From Reclinomonas americana ATCC 50394 (Eukaryota; Jakobida; Jakobea; Jakobida): a stretch of DNA of 64,000 bases. Made by a program: the position numbers and the translations under genes. Below the pieces are notes generated by a model. The model did no database searches and was not told where the DNA came from. It was given only the letters and a program-made list of their open reading frames with translations. How positions within the stretch are numbered: position 1 is the stretch's first letter; the number at the start of each line of letters is the position of its first letter. Positions 23,009-32,666 of this stretch are shown piece after piece. The stretch covers positions 93,411-157,410 of the forward strand of contig PS015026.1 in the NCBI GenBank assembly GCA_048213135.1, read 5' to 3'.

Positions 23009-26000
23009 TCATTCATACAAGGCGTCGCTAAAGTCGGGCGAGAATGACCCGATGATTCGCTCGAGCAAATCGCTTTGCTGGTCCCTCCGCAGCACGCGAT
23101 TCGGATCGTCAGAATCTCGGAAGACGCCAGAAGCGCCAGCGAGATCGACCCGCGAACCACGTCTCACCTGCTCACCACTCGCCAGTGACCACACCCGTAC
23201 AGTCTTGTCCAAACTGCCACTCACAATGTGCTGACCATCGGGTGTCACTGCCACTGCATTCACCTCTCTCGTATGGCCTTCCAGTCGGCGCACCTCCTCG
23301 CCACTTGTCACCGACCACACCCGTACAGTCTTGTCCCAACTTCCACTGACAATGTGCTGGCCATCGGGTGTCACTGCCACTGCAGACACCCCATTCGTGT
23401 GGCCTTTCAGTCGGCGAACCTCCTTGCCACTCGCCAGTGACCACACCCGTACAGTCTTGTCCCCACTGCCACTCACAATGTGCTGACCATCGGGAGCGAC
23501 GGCGACAGCATACACCTCATTCGTGTGGCCTTCCAGTCGGCGCACCTCCTCGCCACTTGCCACCGACCACACCCGTACAGTCTTGTCATGACTGCCACTC
23601 ACAATGTGCTGGCCATCGGGTGTCACTGCTACTGCCAGCACGTAATCTGTGTGGCCTTCCAGTCGGCGTACCTCCTCGCCACTTGCCACCGACCACACCC
23701 GTACAGTCTTGTCAAGACTGCCACTCACAATGTGCTGGCCATCGGGTGTCACTGCCACTGCCCGAACGAAATTCGTGTGACCTTCCAGTCGGCGCATCTC
23801 CTCTAAACTTGCCACCGACCACACCCGTACGGTCTCGTCCCAACTGCCACTCACAATGTGCTGGCCATCGGGTGTCACTGCCAGTGCATTCACCCCACTC
23901 GTATGGCCTTCCAGTCGACGCACCTCCTCGCCACTTGCCACCGACCACACCCGTACAGTCTTGTCCGAACTACCACTCACAATGCGCTGGCCGTCGGGTG
24001 TCACTGCCACTGCGTCCACCCCCCACGTGTGACCTTCCAGACGGCGCACCTCCTCACCACATGCCATCGACCACACCCGTACAGTCTTGTCATGACTGCC
24101 ACTAACAATGTGCTGGCCATCGGGTATCACTGCCACTGCATACACACCACTCGTGTGACCTTCCAGTCCGCGCACCTCCTCGCCACTTGCCACCGACCAC
24201 ACCCGTACAGTCTTGTCATAACTGCCACTCACAATGTGCTGGCCGTCGGGTGTCACTGCCACTGCATTCACCTCTCCCGTGTGGCCTTCCAGTTGGCGCA
24301 CCTTCTTGCCACTTGCCACCGACAACACCCGTACAGTCTTGTCATGACTGCCACTCACAATGTGCTGGCCATCGGGTGTCACTGCTACTGCCAGCACGTA
24401 ATCTGTGTGGCCTTTCAGTCGGCGAACCTCCTTGCCACTCGCCAGTGACCACACCCGTACAGTCTTGTCATCACTGCCACTTACAATGTGCTGGCCATAG
24501 GGTGTCACAGCCACTGCACGCACCGAACCCGTGTGGCCTTCCAGTCGGCACACCTCCTTGCCACTTGCCACCGACCACACCCGTACAGTCTTGTCATGAC
24601 TGCCACTCACAATGTGCTGGCCATTGGGTGTCACTGCCACTGCATTCACCCCATTCGTGTGGCCTTCAAGTCGGCGCACCTCCTCGCCACTTGCCACCGA
24701 CCACACCCGTACAGTCTGGTCAAGACTGCCACTCACAATGTGCTGGCCATCGGGTGTCACTGCCACTGCATTCACCCCATTCGTGTGGCCTTCAAGTCGG
24801 CGCACCTCCTCGCCACTTGCCAGTGACCACACTCGCACTATCTTGTCTTGGCCCCCAGTCACAACGTACTGACCATCGGGAGTGACGGCAACTGAGTTCG
24901 CCGCGTCAGGATGCCCCACCACCGGCTTCCTCGACCACTTCACATCCTTCACCTCCGCCCCTCTGAAATCCGCCTCCCTCGCAAACGCCGAGCACACATT
25001 CACCTCTCGCAAATCCGCTCCCCTCCACACCGTCCTGTGCATCACCGCATCCCTCAAATCCGCACCCCTCACTCGCACACGCGACAGATCTCGCCCACTG
25101 AACGACACTTGCGCAACACACAGCACCGTCGCTGCATTCGCCGCTGCCGTCACCACTCGCTTCTCATCCACCTCTCGTGACAACTCAATCACCTCCCACA
25201 GTTTCGCTTGCAAACGAGGAGATCGTCGCACCATCTCGGCCATTTGCTCCACCAACGATGGCCGATCATTCAGTAGTCGCACTGCCAACACATGCTGCTG
25301 TACATCTTGCATCGTCAACCTCCTCTCCTCATCCCACGTCTCCCACGCAAACACATGCCGCGCCACACAGTGCTCCAACAACGACAGATGCACAAATCCC
25401 CACTGATCCGTCCCAAACCGTCGCACAATCGGACAACACACTCGCACATGCTTGTGCTTGTGACCGAGGAACTTGTCAAACGGTCCCTCATCCACTCGTC
25501 TTCGCAAGGCGAGTGGAGCACCACCAAAGTCATCTTCCTCCCCGTCATCACCAGATCGACTCTCAATCACAGACACACGCACCACATTCCGCTCATGCAT
25601 CAACCGTGCCAGTCCCTCACAGAATGAGATACACAAGTCCTCACTCGGCACACGCTCCGCATCAAGACGCGTCTGCCTCTCTTGCTCCCTCACAATCCGC
25701 TGTCGAACGAATCGGTCAAACACATCAGACCGAGTCGGTCGCTGCACGCCACTCGCCACCAACTCCGGCAACACACGAGCCACCACTGCCAGCAGGAATG
25801 GATTCGATTCCAGTGCATCAAGTCCACGCACACTCTTCAGCGCACAAACGTACTCCTCCGCACTCGACCATCGCACTTCATCGCCCTCATCGTCACCACC
25901 ACCCACTTGCACCAGTCGCTTAAAGTACTCCTCAATCTGCTCCTTGTTGAATGGTGCAACGTGTCGTTCCATCAGCTGTTGCATGCACATCTGCCCGCGT

Positions 26001-27217
26001 GCATCCACTGGCGCAAAGTACCGTCGATACTGCGCCGCATCACCCAGTGCCGTCAGTGCGTAATCGCCTCGACAGGTGATGATCACCTTTACATCGCGAC
26101 ACACATCCAGCTGATTCTTGACAAACAGATTCACACCACGATACAACTCATCATACCCGTCAAGCAACAACAGCAGTGGTTCCTCCTTCAACCGTCTCAC
26201 ATCCGACTCCAATCCGAATTCGGGTGACAGTCGCTCCAGTGCCTCCTCCAACAATCGTTCATCGGCATTGCGCATAGCACCGAGAGGCACACACACAGGC
26301 ACTCGTCTCCGACTCTCACCCGGCTGCTGCCACTGTTGCCATGCCCGCTCAGCCAACACTGACATGGTGGTGGTCTTGCCGGCGCCACTGTTGCCAAACA
26401 GCACAAGCACACAATGGGTGGTGTTGGCGTCAGAGAGGAAAGCATCCACCTCCGTCATCAGATCCGTCAACTCGCGCGACTCGCGCTCGTGTGAACACAG
26501 AAGTGGCACATACATCTGCATGTCCTTGCGCACACTCTCGTCGCGCTGGTAGAACGACAGCTCACGTGCAGCCAGTCGATGCAGTCGCTCCTCCAACGTG
26601 TCGATGATGAATCGATCGTGACCTGCCTCACGGATGCGGTCAGAGAATCGAGAGCACTCGTCAGCCGTCAACTGCAGTCGAGAAAGGACGGAGAGGAAGA
26701 CACCACCGTCACCGAGGTACCGCTGCACCGTAAAATCTGTCCACGCCACCGAGCCGTGTACCAACTCGTTTCTCACGTCACGTATCTGGTTCACCGCCTT
26801 GCGTTCTTCACCATCGTCAATCAGCAGCACCTTGCGACCGTCATCTTGAACAAAGCCGCCGAATACCAACATGGTGGTGAGCGCCGTGATGTCGAGGCCG
26901 TCACACGGAGGGTCGGATGACGGATCGGCATCGAACGATGACTTCCAGTCGAGCACACGTTGGTATGATTCCTTGCACAGGCTGACGAAGCCTCTGTTAC
27001 CGTCGGCAACTGGATTGTGCCTCTGACGCCATACCTTCACGGCTGTGTCATCCAAGCCTGGAGGCACAAAAGTTGGAACCCAAGCCCGCACATCAAAGTC
27101 ACAATGGGCTCGGCTGAGCTCGGAGAGTGCACGTTGACAGCGCAGCCGCACAGCCTCCTCCACCACCTCCTTGGCCACATTGACGCGATGAAAACTAACT
27201 ATCCTGTTGGTGGACAT
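23009..27217 (-). CDS. NLR-like protein: HEPN-like, NACHT, pentapeptide, 14 x WD40
   Basis: This is a single uninterrupted frame of 1402 residues from ATG at 27217. The same frame is open upstream to 27259 without another ATG. Residues 110-180 resemble the DZIP3-type HEPN domain, with RNELVH (R149, H154), the R-x4-6-H signature of HEPN RNases. NACHT begins near 268: Walker A GNSGAGKTT (275-283, K281) and Walker B LLLLLDGYDEL (348-358, DGxDE). Residues 700-760 have pentapeptide-like repeats (GADLRDAVM, GADLREVNV, EADFRGAEV). Residues 767-1354 are 14 WD40 units of exactly 42 residues, and a 48-residue tail follows. STAND NTPases of this type oligomerise when the repeats sense a ligand. A HEPN effector would cut RNA; that is inference. 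It has no introns, unlike its neighbours, and lies between two inverted retrotransposon copies. Confidence 0.9.
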   Translation of the reverse strand: MSTNRIVSFHRVNVAKEVVEEAVRLRCQRALSELSRAHCDFDVRAWVPTFVPPGLDDTAVKVWRQRHNPVADGNRGFVSLCKESYQRVLDWKSSFDADPSSDPPCDGLDITALTTMLVFGGFVQDDGRKVLLIDDGEERKAVNQIRDVRNELVHGSVAWTDFTVQRYLGDGGVFLSVLSRLQLTADECSRFSDRIREAGHDRFIIDTLEERLHRLAARELSFYQRDESVRKDMQMYVPLLCSHERESRELTDLMTEVDAFLSDANTTHCVLVLFGNSGAGKTTTMSVLAERAWQQWQQPGESRRRVPVCVPLGAMRNADERLLEEALERLSPEFGLESDVRRLKEEPLLLLLDGYDELYRGVNLFVKNQLDVCRDVKVIITCRGDYALTALGDAAQYRRYFAPVDARGQMCMQQLMERHVAPFNKEQIEEYFKRLVQVGGGDDEGDEVRWSSAEEYVCALKSVRGLDALESNPFLLAVVARVLPELVASGVQRPTRSDVFDRFVRQRIVREQERQTRLDAERVPSEDLCISFCEGLARLMHERNVVRVSVIESRSGDDGEEDDFGGAPLALRRRVDEGPFDKFLGHKHKHVRVCCPIVRRFGTDQWGFVHLSLLEHCVARHVFAWETWDEERRLTMQDVQQHVLAVRLLNDRPSLVEQMAEMVRRSPRLQAKLWEVIELSREVDEKRVVTAAANAATVLCVAQVSFSGRDLSRVRVRGADLRDAVMHRTVWRGADLREVNVCSAFAREADFRGAEVKDVKWSRKPVVGHPDAANSVAVTPDGQYVVTGGQDKIVRVWSLASGEEVRRLEGHTNGVNAVAVTPDGQHIVSGSLDQTVRVWSVASGEEVRRLEGHTNGVNAVAVTPNGQHIVSGSHDKTVRVWSVASGKEVCRLEGHTGSVRAVAVTPYGQHIVSGSDDKTVRVWSLASGKEVRRLKGHTDYVLAVAVTPDGQHIVSGSHDKTVRVLSVASGKKVRQLEGHTGEVNAVAVTPDGQHIVSGSYDKTVRVWSVASGEEVRGLEGHTSGVYAVAVIPDGQHIVSGSHDKTVRVWSMACGEEVRRLEGHTWGVDAVAVTPDGQRIVSGSSDKTVRVWSVASGEEVRRLEGHTSGVNALAVTPDGQHIVSGSWDETVRVWSVASLEEMRRLEGHTNFVRAVAVTPDGQHIVSGSLDKTVRVWSVASGEEVRRLEGHTDYVLAVAVTPDGQHIVSGSHDKTVRVWSVASGEEVRRLEGHTNEVYAVAVAPDGQHIVSGSGDKTVRVWSLASGKEVRRLKGHTNGVSAVAVTPDGQHIVSGSWDKTVRVWSVTSGEEVRRLEGHTREVNAVAVTPDGQHIVSGSLDKTVRVWSLASGEQVRRGSRVDLAGASGVFRDSDDPNRVLRRDQQSDLLERIIGSFSPDFSDALYE
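23156..24919 (-). repeat. 14 tandem 126-bp units encoding WD40 repeats
   Basis: Units share the frame EGHT..V.AVAVTPDGQ, then HIVSGS.DKTVRVWS and ASGEEVRRL. Identity between units is very high at protein and DNA level, which indicates recent amplification or gene conversion. Differences fall mainly on the two residues after GHT, the residue two positions further on, and the residue before DKT. Confidence 0.95.
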
Positions 27218-27350
27218 TGTCAGCACCACAGTCGCCAAACGAGCTGCTGGTGGACACACCTTACAGTTCCCCCATCGCCTCCGCTGAAGCCTCGTACTCT
27301 ACTTGCTACATCAGAGTCGCTTGCGCCCCCNNNNNNNNNNNNNNNNNNNN

Positions 27351-28692
27351 AGCTGCACTAGCGATGCCGTCTCCGATTGCTTTGCTGGAGCCACTCATTC
27401 CACCTGCGTCACCAGAGCCGCCGGCTTCCTCCACTCTGGGTGATATGACGATAACATCAGCTGTCATGAGAATTACATCAGCAAAGCTGTGGGTCTGCGT
27501 GCACGCACCTCCTACCGCTTCTCTCAATGAGGACATGAATGTCAATATTTCGACGAATTCCAGCATCCCCCAGCGTCTTCCCAACGATCTCGTTGAGTTC
27601 GATCCCCTCCGGTTCTTCAATTCGCCTTACTCGCCTCCTGAAGCCCTTGAGCACACCTATCCTTGCTTCAAGCGCACTGAGCAAGTCGCTCATCATGGTC
27701 TTCACAGTCATTCCTTCCATTAAGAACGGGAGTTTCTTCTTCTTGACGATGCCGGTCACGTGCACCGTGACATTAAACTGCGCAGTGGACTGGAGATGCG
27801 ATTTCAGTGAGCTCAGCAAAGCACAGTCCCAGCAGAGGACTGAGTGTCACCTCTTCCGAGTGATCGTCACCGCCGACATCTCCACTGTGGTCGTCGCGCA
27901 TTGTTTAGCTCATCATAGCCACATTACAGAATCATGTGAACATCAAACTCNNNNNNNNNNNNNNNNNNNNNNNNNNNNNNNNNNNNNNNNNNNNNNNNNN
28001 NNNNNNNNNNNNNNNNNNNNNNNNNNNNNNNNNNNNNNNNNNNNNNNNNNNNNNNNNNNNNNNNNNNNNNNNNNNNNNNNNNNNNNNNNNNNNNNNNNNN
28101 NNNNNNNNNNNNNNNNNNNNNNNNNNNNNNNNNNNNNNNNNNNNNNNNNNNNNNNNNNNNNNNNNNNNNNNNNNNNNNNNNNNNNNNNNNNNNNNNNNNN
28201 NNNNNNNNNNNNNNNNNNNNNNNNNNNNNNNNNNNNNNNNNNNNNNNNNNNNNNNNNNNNNNNNNNNNNNNNNNNNNNNNNNNNNNNNNNNNNNNNNNNN
28301 NNNNNNNNNNNNNNNNNNNNNNNNNNNNNNNNNNNNNNNNNNNNNNNNNNNNNNNNNNNNNNNNNNNNNNNNNNNNNNNNNNGCCCCAAGTTCGACCCGC
28401 CAGTGCCCACTGGCGTGTTCGGAGTGACAGCCGAATCCGCCAATCTGCACCTGACAACAAGCGGCGTGTTGCGGGAGATGCCAAGTCCCCGCAGCGGCGC
28501 TGCACTCATGAGCTCCATGTCGAAGGGCAGCGGCTTCTCCATCCCCACAATCTCCATCTCTCCATCTCCACTCTTCTCACGCAGCAAGCGTGTGGCCTCA
28601 CTCAGCAAGTCGAAGAGAGTGGACATGGCCGACATGCCCTCCACCACCACTGACAGCGATGAATCATGCGCCGCATTCAAGTGCACAGAAAA
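27351..28692 (-). CDS. Exons encoding tandem ubiquitin-like domains (gapped)
   Basis: Exon A (28692 down to the gap at 28383) follows acceptor cgtatgacag and encodes FSVHLNAAHDSSLSVVVEGM, a helix with STLFDLLSEATRLL, and then PLRGLGISRNTPLVVRCRLA. Exon B (27777-27516) follows acceptor cactgcgcag and encodes FNVTVHVTGIVKKKKLPFLM, helix KTMMSDLLSALEARI, and then GKTLGDAGIRRNIDIHVLIE. Exon C (27460-27351) adds ADVIVISPRVEEAGGSGDAG. The two blocks align with each other and follow the ubiquitin strand-strand-helix order; the closing segments resemble the ubiquitin TLSDYNIQKESTLHLVL pattern. A third block may start at 27950 (EFDVHMI). The exons point toward the NLR-like gene and could be its N-terminal exons or a separate gene. 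Family assignment is tentative. Confidence 0.45.
27951..28382. other. Assembly gap, 432 N, inside the ubiquitin-like exons
   Basis: It separates exon A from exon B and may hide a further repeat unit. A second gap of 20 N lies at 27331-27350. Confidence 0.95.
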
Positions 28693-29530
28693 CTGTCATA
28701 CGGCAAGCAGACACACATGCACAACGGTGAATGACAAGCGGCACGGGGCAGAGGAGAGAGAGAGGGAGCGTCACAACACAAGGTTTTCCCCGCGAGTATT
28801 TGCACTACGTCCCCACTCTTACTCACCGACATTCTCGCAGCAGTTCCTTCTTTTTTTCTTCAGCGGTTGACAGCTTGTTGCTCACGCGTCTCTCTTGCAC
28901 ACACACAGCTCTCCCCCGCGTCGTCAATCTGTTAAGTTGATTTCGCGATCGCGAATTCAAATTGATCAAAATATTCTCCCCAGATTTAATTTTTCAATGA
29001 GGCCAAGCAGTCTGACAGACAAACTTCATGGCGGCTCGTTCATTCGCGTCCCCACTTCTCCCACAGCACGATGGTCCTCACTAGCAAGTGTTCCAGTGCT
29101 TTGGGATCCAATGCTGCACGCGGAGCGGCGCGCGCACGTCTTTTTCGTCGTGTGTCACTGAGGGGCGCCGAGAAGCGCGCTTTTACTTCGGAATGCGTGC
29201 TGAGTCGCGCTCATACTGCACCCGAGTGGCGAAGGCAACAGGGATTGCTCACAGACGCTTCCCGTCTCGAACATGCGGTCATCCACTGGCGAAAATAATT
29301 GAAACTTCACTGATCTACGCAACAATGAGCATCTACCAGTGATCGCCAACAAGTCTCGTGTGCTTTCCTTCTACAACTAAAACTGTTTAAAATGTGGTGT
29401 CGATGTTGAGAATAAAGCCCTATTCAGGACACACGGCCTCCAGGCCAGGAAGAAGACTTCGTCAGCAGCGCGTCCATCGCGATCGCAGTACTACGAAGAA
29501 GACAAAAAGAAATTGATCATATCAAGAAGA
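28693..29530. other. Intergenic region with a 14-bp palindrome
   Basis: I see no supported exon. A perfect palindrome ttcgcgatcgcgaa lies at 28942-28955, next to AT-richer sequence (aaattgatcaaaatattc), upstream of the ubiquitin-like exons. A promoter role is possible but unproven. Confidence 0.5.
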
Positions 29531-30177
29531 ACAGTGGGGCAAGCATTGGGAAACTGTTACTTCTCTCACACCACACCCACGTGTATGGCTTGCACTCCGG
29601 CCTGAACCTGTGCACCACCCACTCCCTTGCATCGTTGGACAAACATCGAGTAACTTGTACGTAAGCTTGTCGTGCACGAAGGCGAGAGATGCACTGTCGG
29701 ACGTTGCGCACGCCGAGACAACGGAGGCCAGTCGACACCAAGGCCAGAGTCGTGCCAATCGAGGTCACAGGGAGCACCACAAGCTCGACCTTGGCCTGAT
29801 TGCCGACCTTCTGCTTGATGGACTTGACCAACGACTCGTACTTGGCCTTCTTGCCGTTGACAGCAGACTTGACCGAGTCTTCGTTGGCGAAGGGGCACGT
29901 CAGCTCCACCACCTGGACCAAGCAGATCTCACCAGTCCCCTCTCTGGTATGAGGTCCGGCTTGAGCCTGGCCAAGTTGGCGTGGTTGGCAATGTCCACCA
30001 CCACAGGCAGCAAGTCAACGTCGACACGCTCGCGCACCAGCAGGTACACCACACCGTCCGCCTTGGGGCGCCGCACCAGAGCCGCTTGAAGGACGTCAAG
30101 CACGTTGTCGTGGCGCGTCGTCCACAAGCCCTTCAGCTTTTCACAGCCGTTGAGCAAGTGACCGAGCGACTCCGACT

Positions 30178-30481
30178 CCTTGCCACAGAGTGGGCACAGC
30201 GACGCGGGGCCACCAGGGTTGCCGCTAAAGACCGCCGCCTTGTTGTTGAGCATGACGGAGTTGGTCCGCATCTTGCACAGGAAGCGCTGCTCCTTCTCGG
30301 TGATGGTGTTGCCCTGAGCCACCACGTCTCCTTGCCACAGAGTGGGCACAGCGAGGCAGGGCCACCAGGGTTGCCGCTGAAGACCGCCGCCTTGTTGTTG
30401 AGCATGACGGAGTTGGTCCGCATCTTGCACAGGAAGCGCTGCTCCTTCTCGGTGATGCTGTTGCCCTGAGCCACCACGTCA
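30178..30481 (-). repeat. 152-bp tandem duplication inside retrotransposon copy 2
   Basis: Two adjacent, almost identical units each begin tccttgccacagagtgggca and end with ccaccacgtc. The length is not a multiple of three. Confidence 0.85.
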
Positions 30482-31785
30482 TGGGTTCCAGCAGCAGCCT
30501 TCTGCAGAGAGTCGACAAAGGCACCACACTTCCGCAAGCGCCTTCCAGCTCACAATGTCACGCTTGGAGTAGAAGTGTGACATCGCAGGCAAAAAGCGAG
30601 AGGCAAAGGGAAACACAACACCACCACCAGCCAGCCGTCCGACCACCAGCGGAGGCTGACCAGCAGCAGCAGCAGCCGGATGCACCTCCACACTGACACC
30701 CAACTTCAGAGCGTGCCCGAGAGCAACACCCATCAGATTGGAGCGAACAGCGCGGCGAGGAGCATTCGGATCAGTGGCCACTTGAAACCGAGTACCTGCA
30801 CCAGGAGCAACCGCAGCAGCACCAGCTGGAGGAGCAACAGGAGACAGCAACACAGAGAAATACCGCTGAGGTGTGGCAACTGGCAGCTGCTGGCGATTGA
30901 CGTCTGTGACCTCGTTCGTCTGTGCCGGTACTTGGCCACCAAACCAGCAGTCGGCAACGGCGAGAGGTCGTCAACTCGACCACCGGCCGCCTTCACCGAG
31001 CAGTGGAGCATGTGCTCCGCCACACGGCGAGTCAGCGGTCGGCGGTGTGTCAACAGCTTCACCGCCGAGTTGATCAACAGAGAGGCCGCTCGCTCCACCA
31101 CAGAGTACAGGCCGAGACCACCTTTCGACAGCGGAGTGTAGAGGAAGGGTGTGCTGGAGTTCGCGCGTTGGAGTCGGACTAGGCAATAGCGCCTAAGAGA
31201 CTGAATAGCCTTCGAGCGCGGCTGGGCTGTTAGCGACCTGCCGAAACAGGTTCGGCACTATGTCGAGTTGGCCAAGGCAGAGTCGGATACTATCGCGGAT
31301 CTTGCAGTCGATTGTGGCGAGCACGTCCGGCTGAAGCTCCACCGCCGACATGACAAATGTGGCCATGGTGAGGACGAAGCGGCGGACGGCATCCACCTTC
31401 TGGAGCGGCAACAACGACGACGACTGCTTGATGACCTCGATCGGAGTGAAGAGCTGCTTCTCCAGCATCTCCGTCAACTTGCTTCTTCGCCTCACTTGCG
31501 CGAGTCGGTGAGTAGAACGGGTAGCCAAGCCAGCGATCGCACTCACTGGCACATGGCATAGATCGCAACGCAGTGCCAGCCATCAGCAGCTCGGATCGAA
31601 CTCCTCCGCCACAAAGTTCTGCGCCTGCATTGGACCAGAGCCAGCACCAATGACTTCTGCGGGTTGTCGGCAATGCCAGACCATTAGTCCAAACGCTTGG
31701 ACAGATCCAGCACCAGCTGCGGCTCACGATTGGAAGACACCACCACGTGACGATCATCGACAAAGGCAGACACACACACATACAT

Positions 31786-32188
31786 NNNNNNNNNNNNNNN
31801 NNNNNNNNNNNNNNNNNNNNNNNNNNNNNNNNNNNNNNNNNNNNNNNNNNNNNNNNNNNNNNNNNNNNNNNNNNNNNNNNNNNNNNNNNNNNNNNNNNNN
31901 NNNNNNNNNNNNNNNNNNNNNNNNNNNNNNNNNNNNNNNNNNNNNNNNNNNNNNNNNNNNNNNNNNNNNNNNNNNNNNNNNNNNNNNNNNNNNNNNNNNN
32001 NNNNNNNNNNNNNNNNNNNNNNNNNNNNNNNNNNNNNNNNNNNNNNNNNNNNNNNNNNNNNNNNNNNNNNNNNNNNNNNNNNNNNNNNNNNNNNNNNNNN
32101 NNNNNNNNNNNNNNNNNNNNNNNNNNNNNNNNNNNNNNNNNNNNNNNNNNNNNNNNNNNNNNNNNNNNNNNNNNNNNNNNNNNNNNNN
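31786..32188. other. Assembly gap, 403 N, inside retrotransposon copy 2
   Basis: It adjoins the (CA)n tract at 32189-32275, so the assembly failed in the microsatellite. Confidence 0.95.
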
Positions 32189-32191
32189 ACA

Positions 32192-32275
<84 letters not shown>
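32189..32275. repeat. (CA)n microsatellite inside the RT sequence
   Basis: On the minus strand the array follows gtaattccgacattcgtgtg, the position where intact copy 1 has only a short GTGTGTGT before the catalytic motif. Confidence 0.9.
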
Positions 32276-32277
<2 letters not shown>

Positions 32278-32666
32278 ATGTCGGAATTACAGAAAGAGTA
32301 AACAACACGAAGGGTGGAAGGAAAAACGCAAAACGCAGGGAAGAGAGCGACGAGTGGCAAATGCGGGCGATGAGAGAAGTTGATGTGTGAGTGTGTGAGA
32401 GTGTGTGAGAGAGAGAGTGTGTGCGAGAGAGAGAGAGAGTGTGTGTGCGAGAGAGAGAGAGGAGGGAGAGAAGAATAAGTGAAGATGCAAGCGACACATG
32501 CACTCCATCTCTCTCTTCATGGCATTCTCTCTCTCCTTGTGTGTCAGTGTGTGCGTGTGTGCAAGAGTTCGTGCAAGAGTGTTGATCGGTGTATTTGTGT
32601 GTGAGTGAGTGAGCGTGTGTGTGAGTATGTAGGTGTGCATGCGCGTGCAGCGCTCTCCAACCGCCA

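Larger units (their letters stand above)
29531..32320 (-). mobile_element. Non-LTR retrotransposon copy 2, 5'-truncated and rearranged
   Basis: It is nearly identical over long stretches to copy 1 (18590-22561) but in opposite orientation. It ends at the same 3' point (minus-strand ...ccccactgt at 29531). From 3' to 5' it holds the endonuclease (VQVVELTCPFANEDSVKS), the CPLCGKE finger, the region between finger and RT, and the RT up to a catalytic motif changed to FVDD. A 152-bp tandem duplication (30178-30481) repeats the finger region and shifts the frame. A gap (31786-32188) and a long (CA)n tract interrupt the RT. Homology to copy 1 stops near 32320. It is a dead copy. Confidence 0.85.

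Noticed and set aside
23172-24885. Plus-strand frames with repeated LLATCHRPHPYSLV and similar
   Set aside because: They are the opposite strand of the 126-bp WD40 units, open only because the units are alike and of a length divisible by three.
23156-24919. CRISPR-like array of regular repeats
   Set aside because: The period is 126 bp without spacers, it is translated as WD40 repeats, and the genome is eukaryotic.
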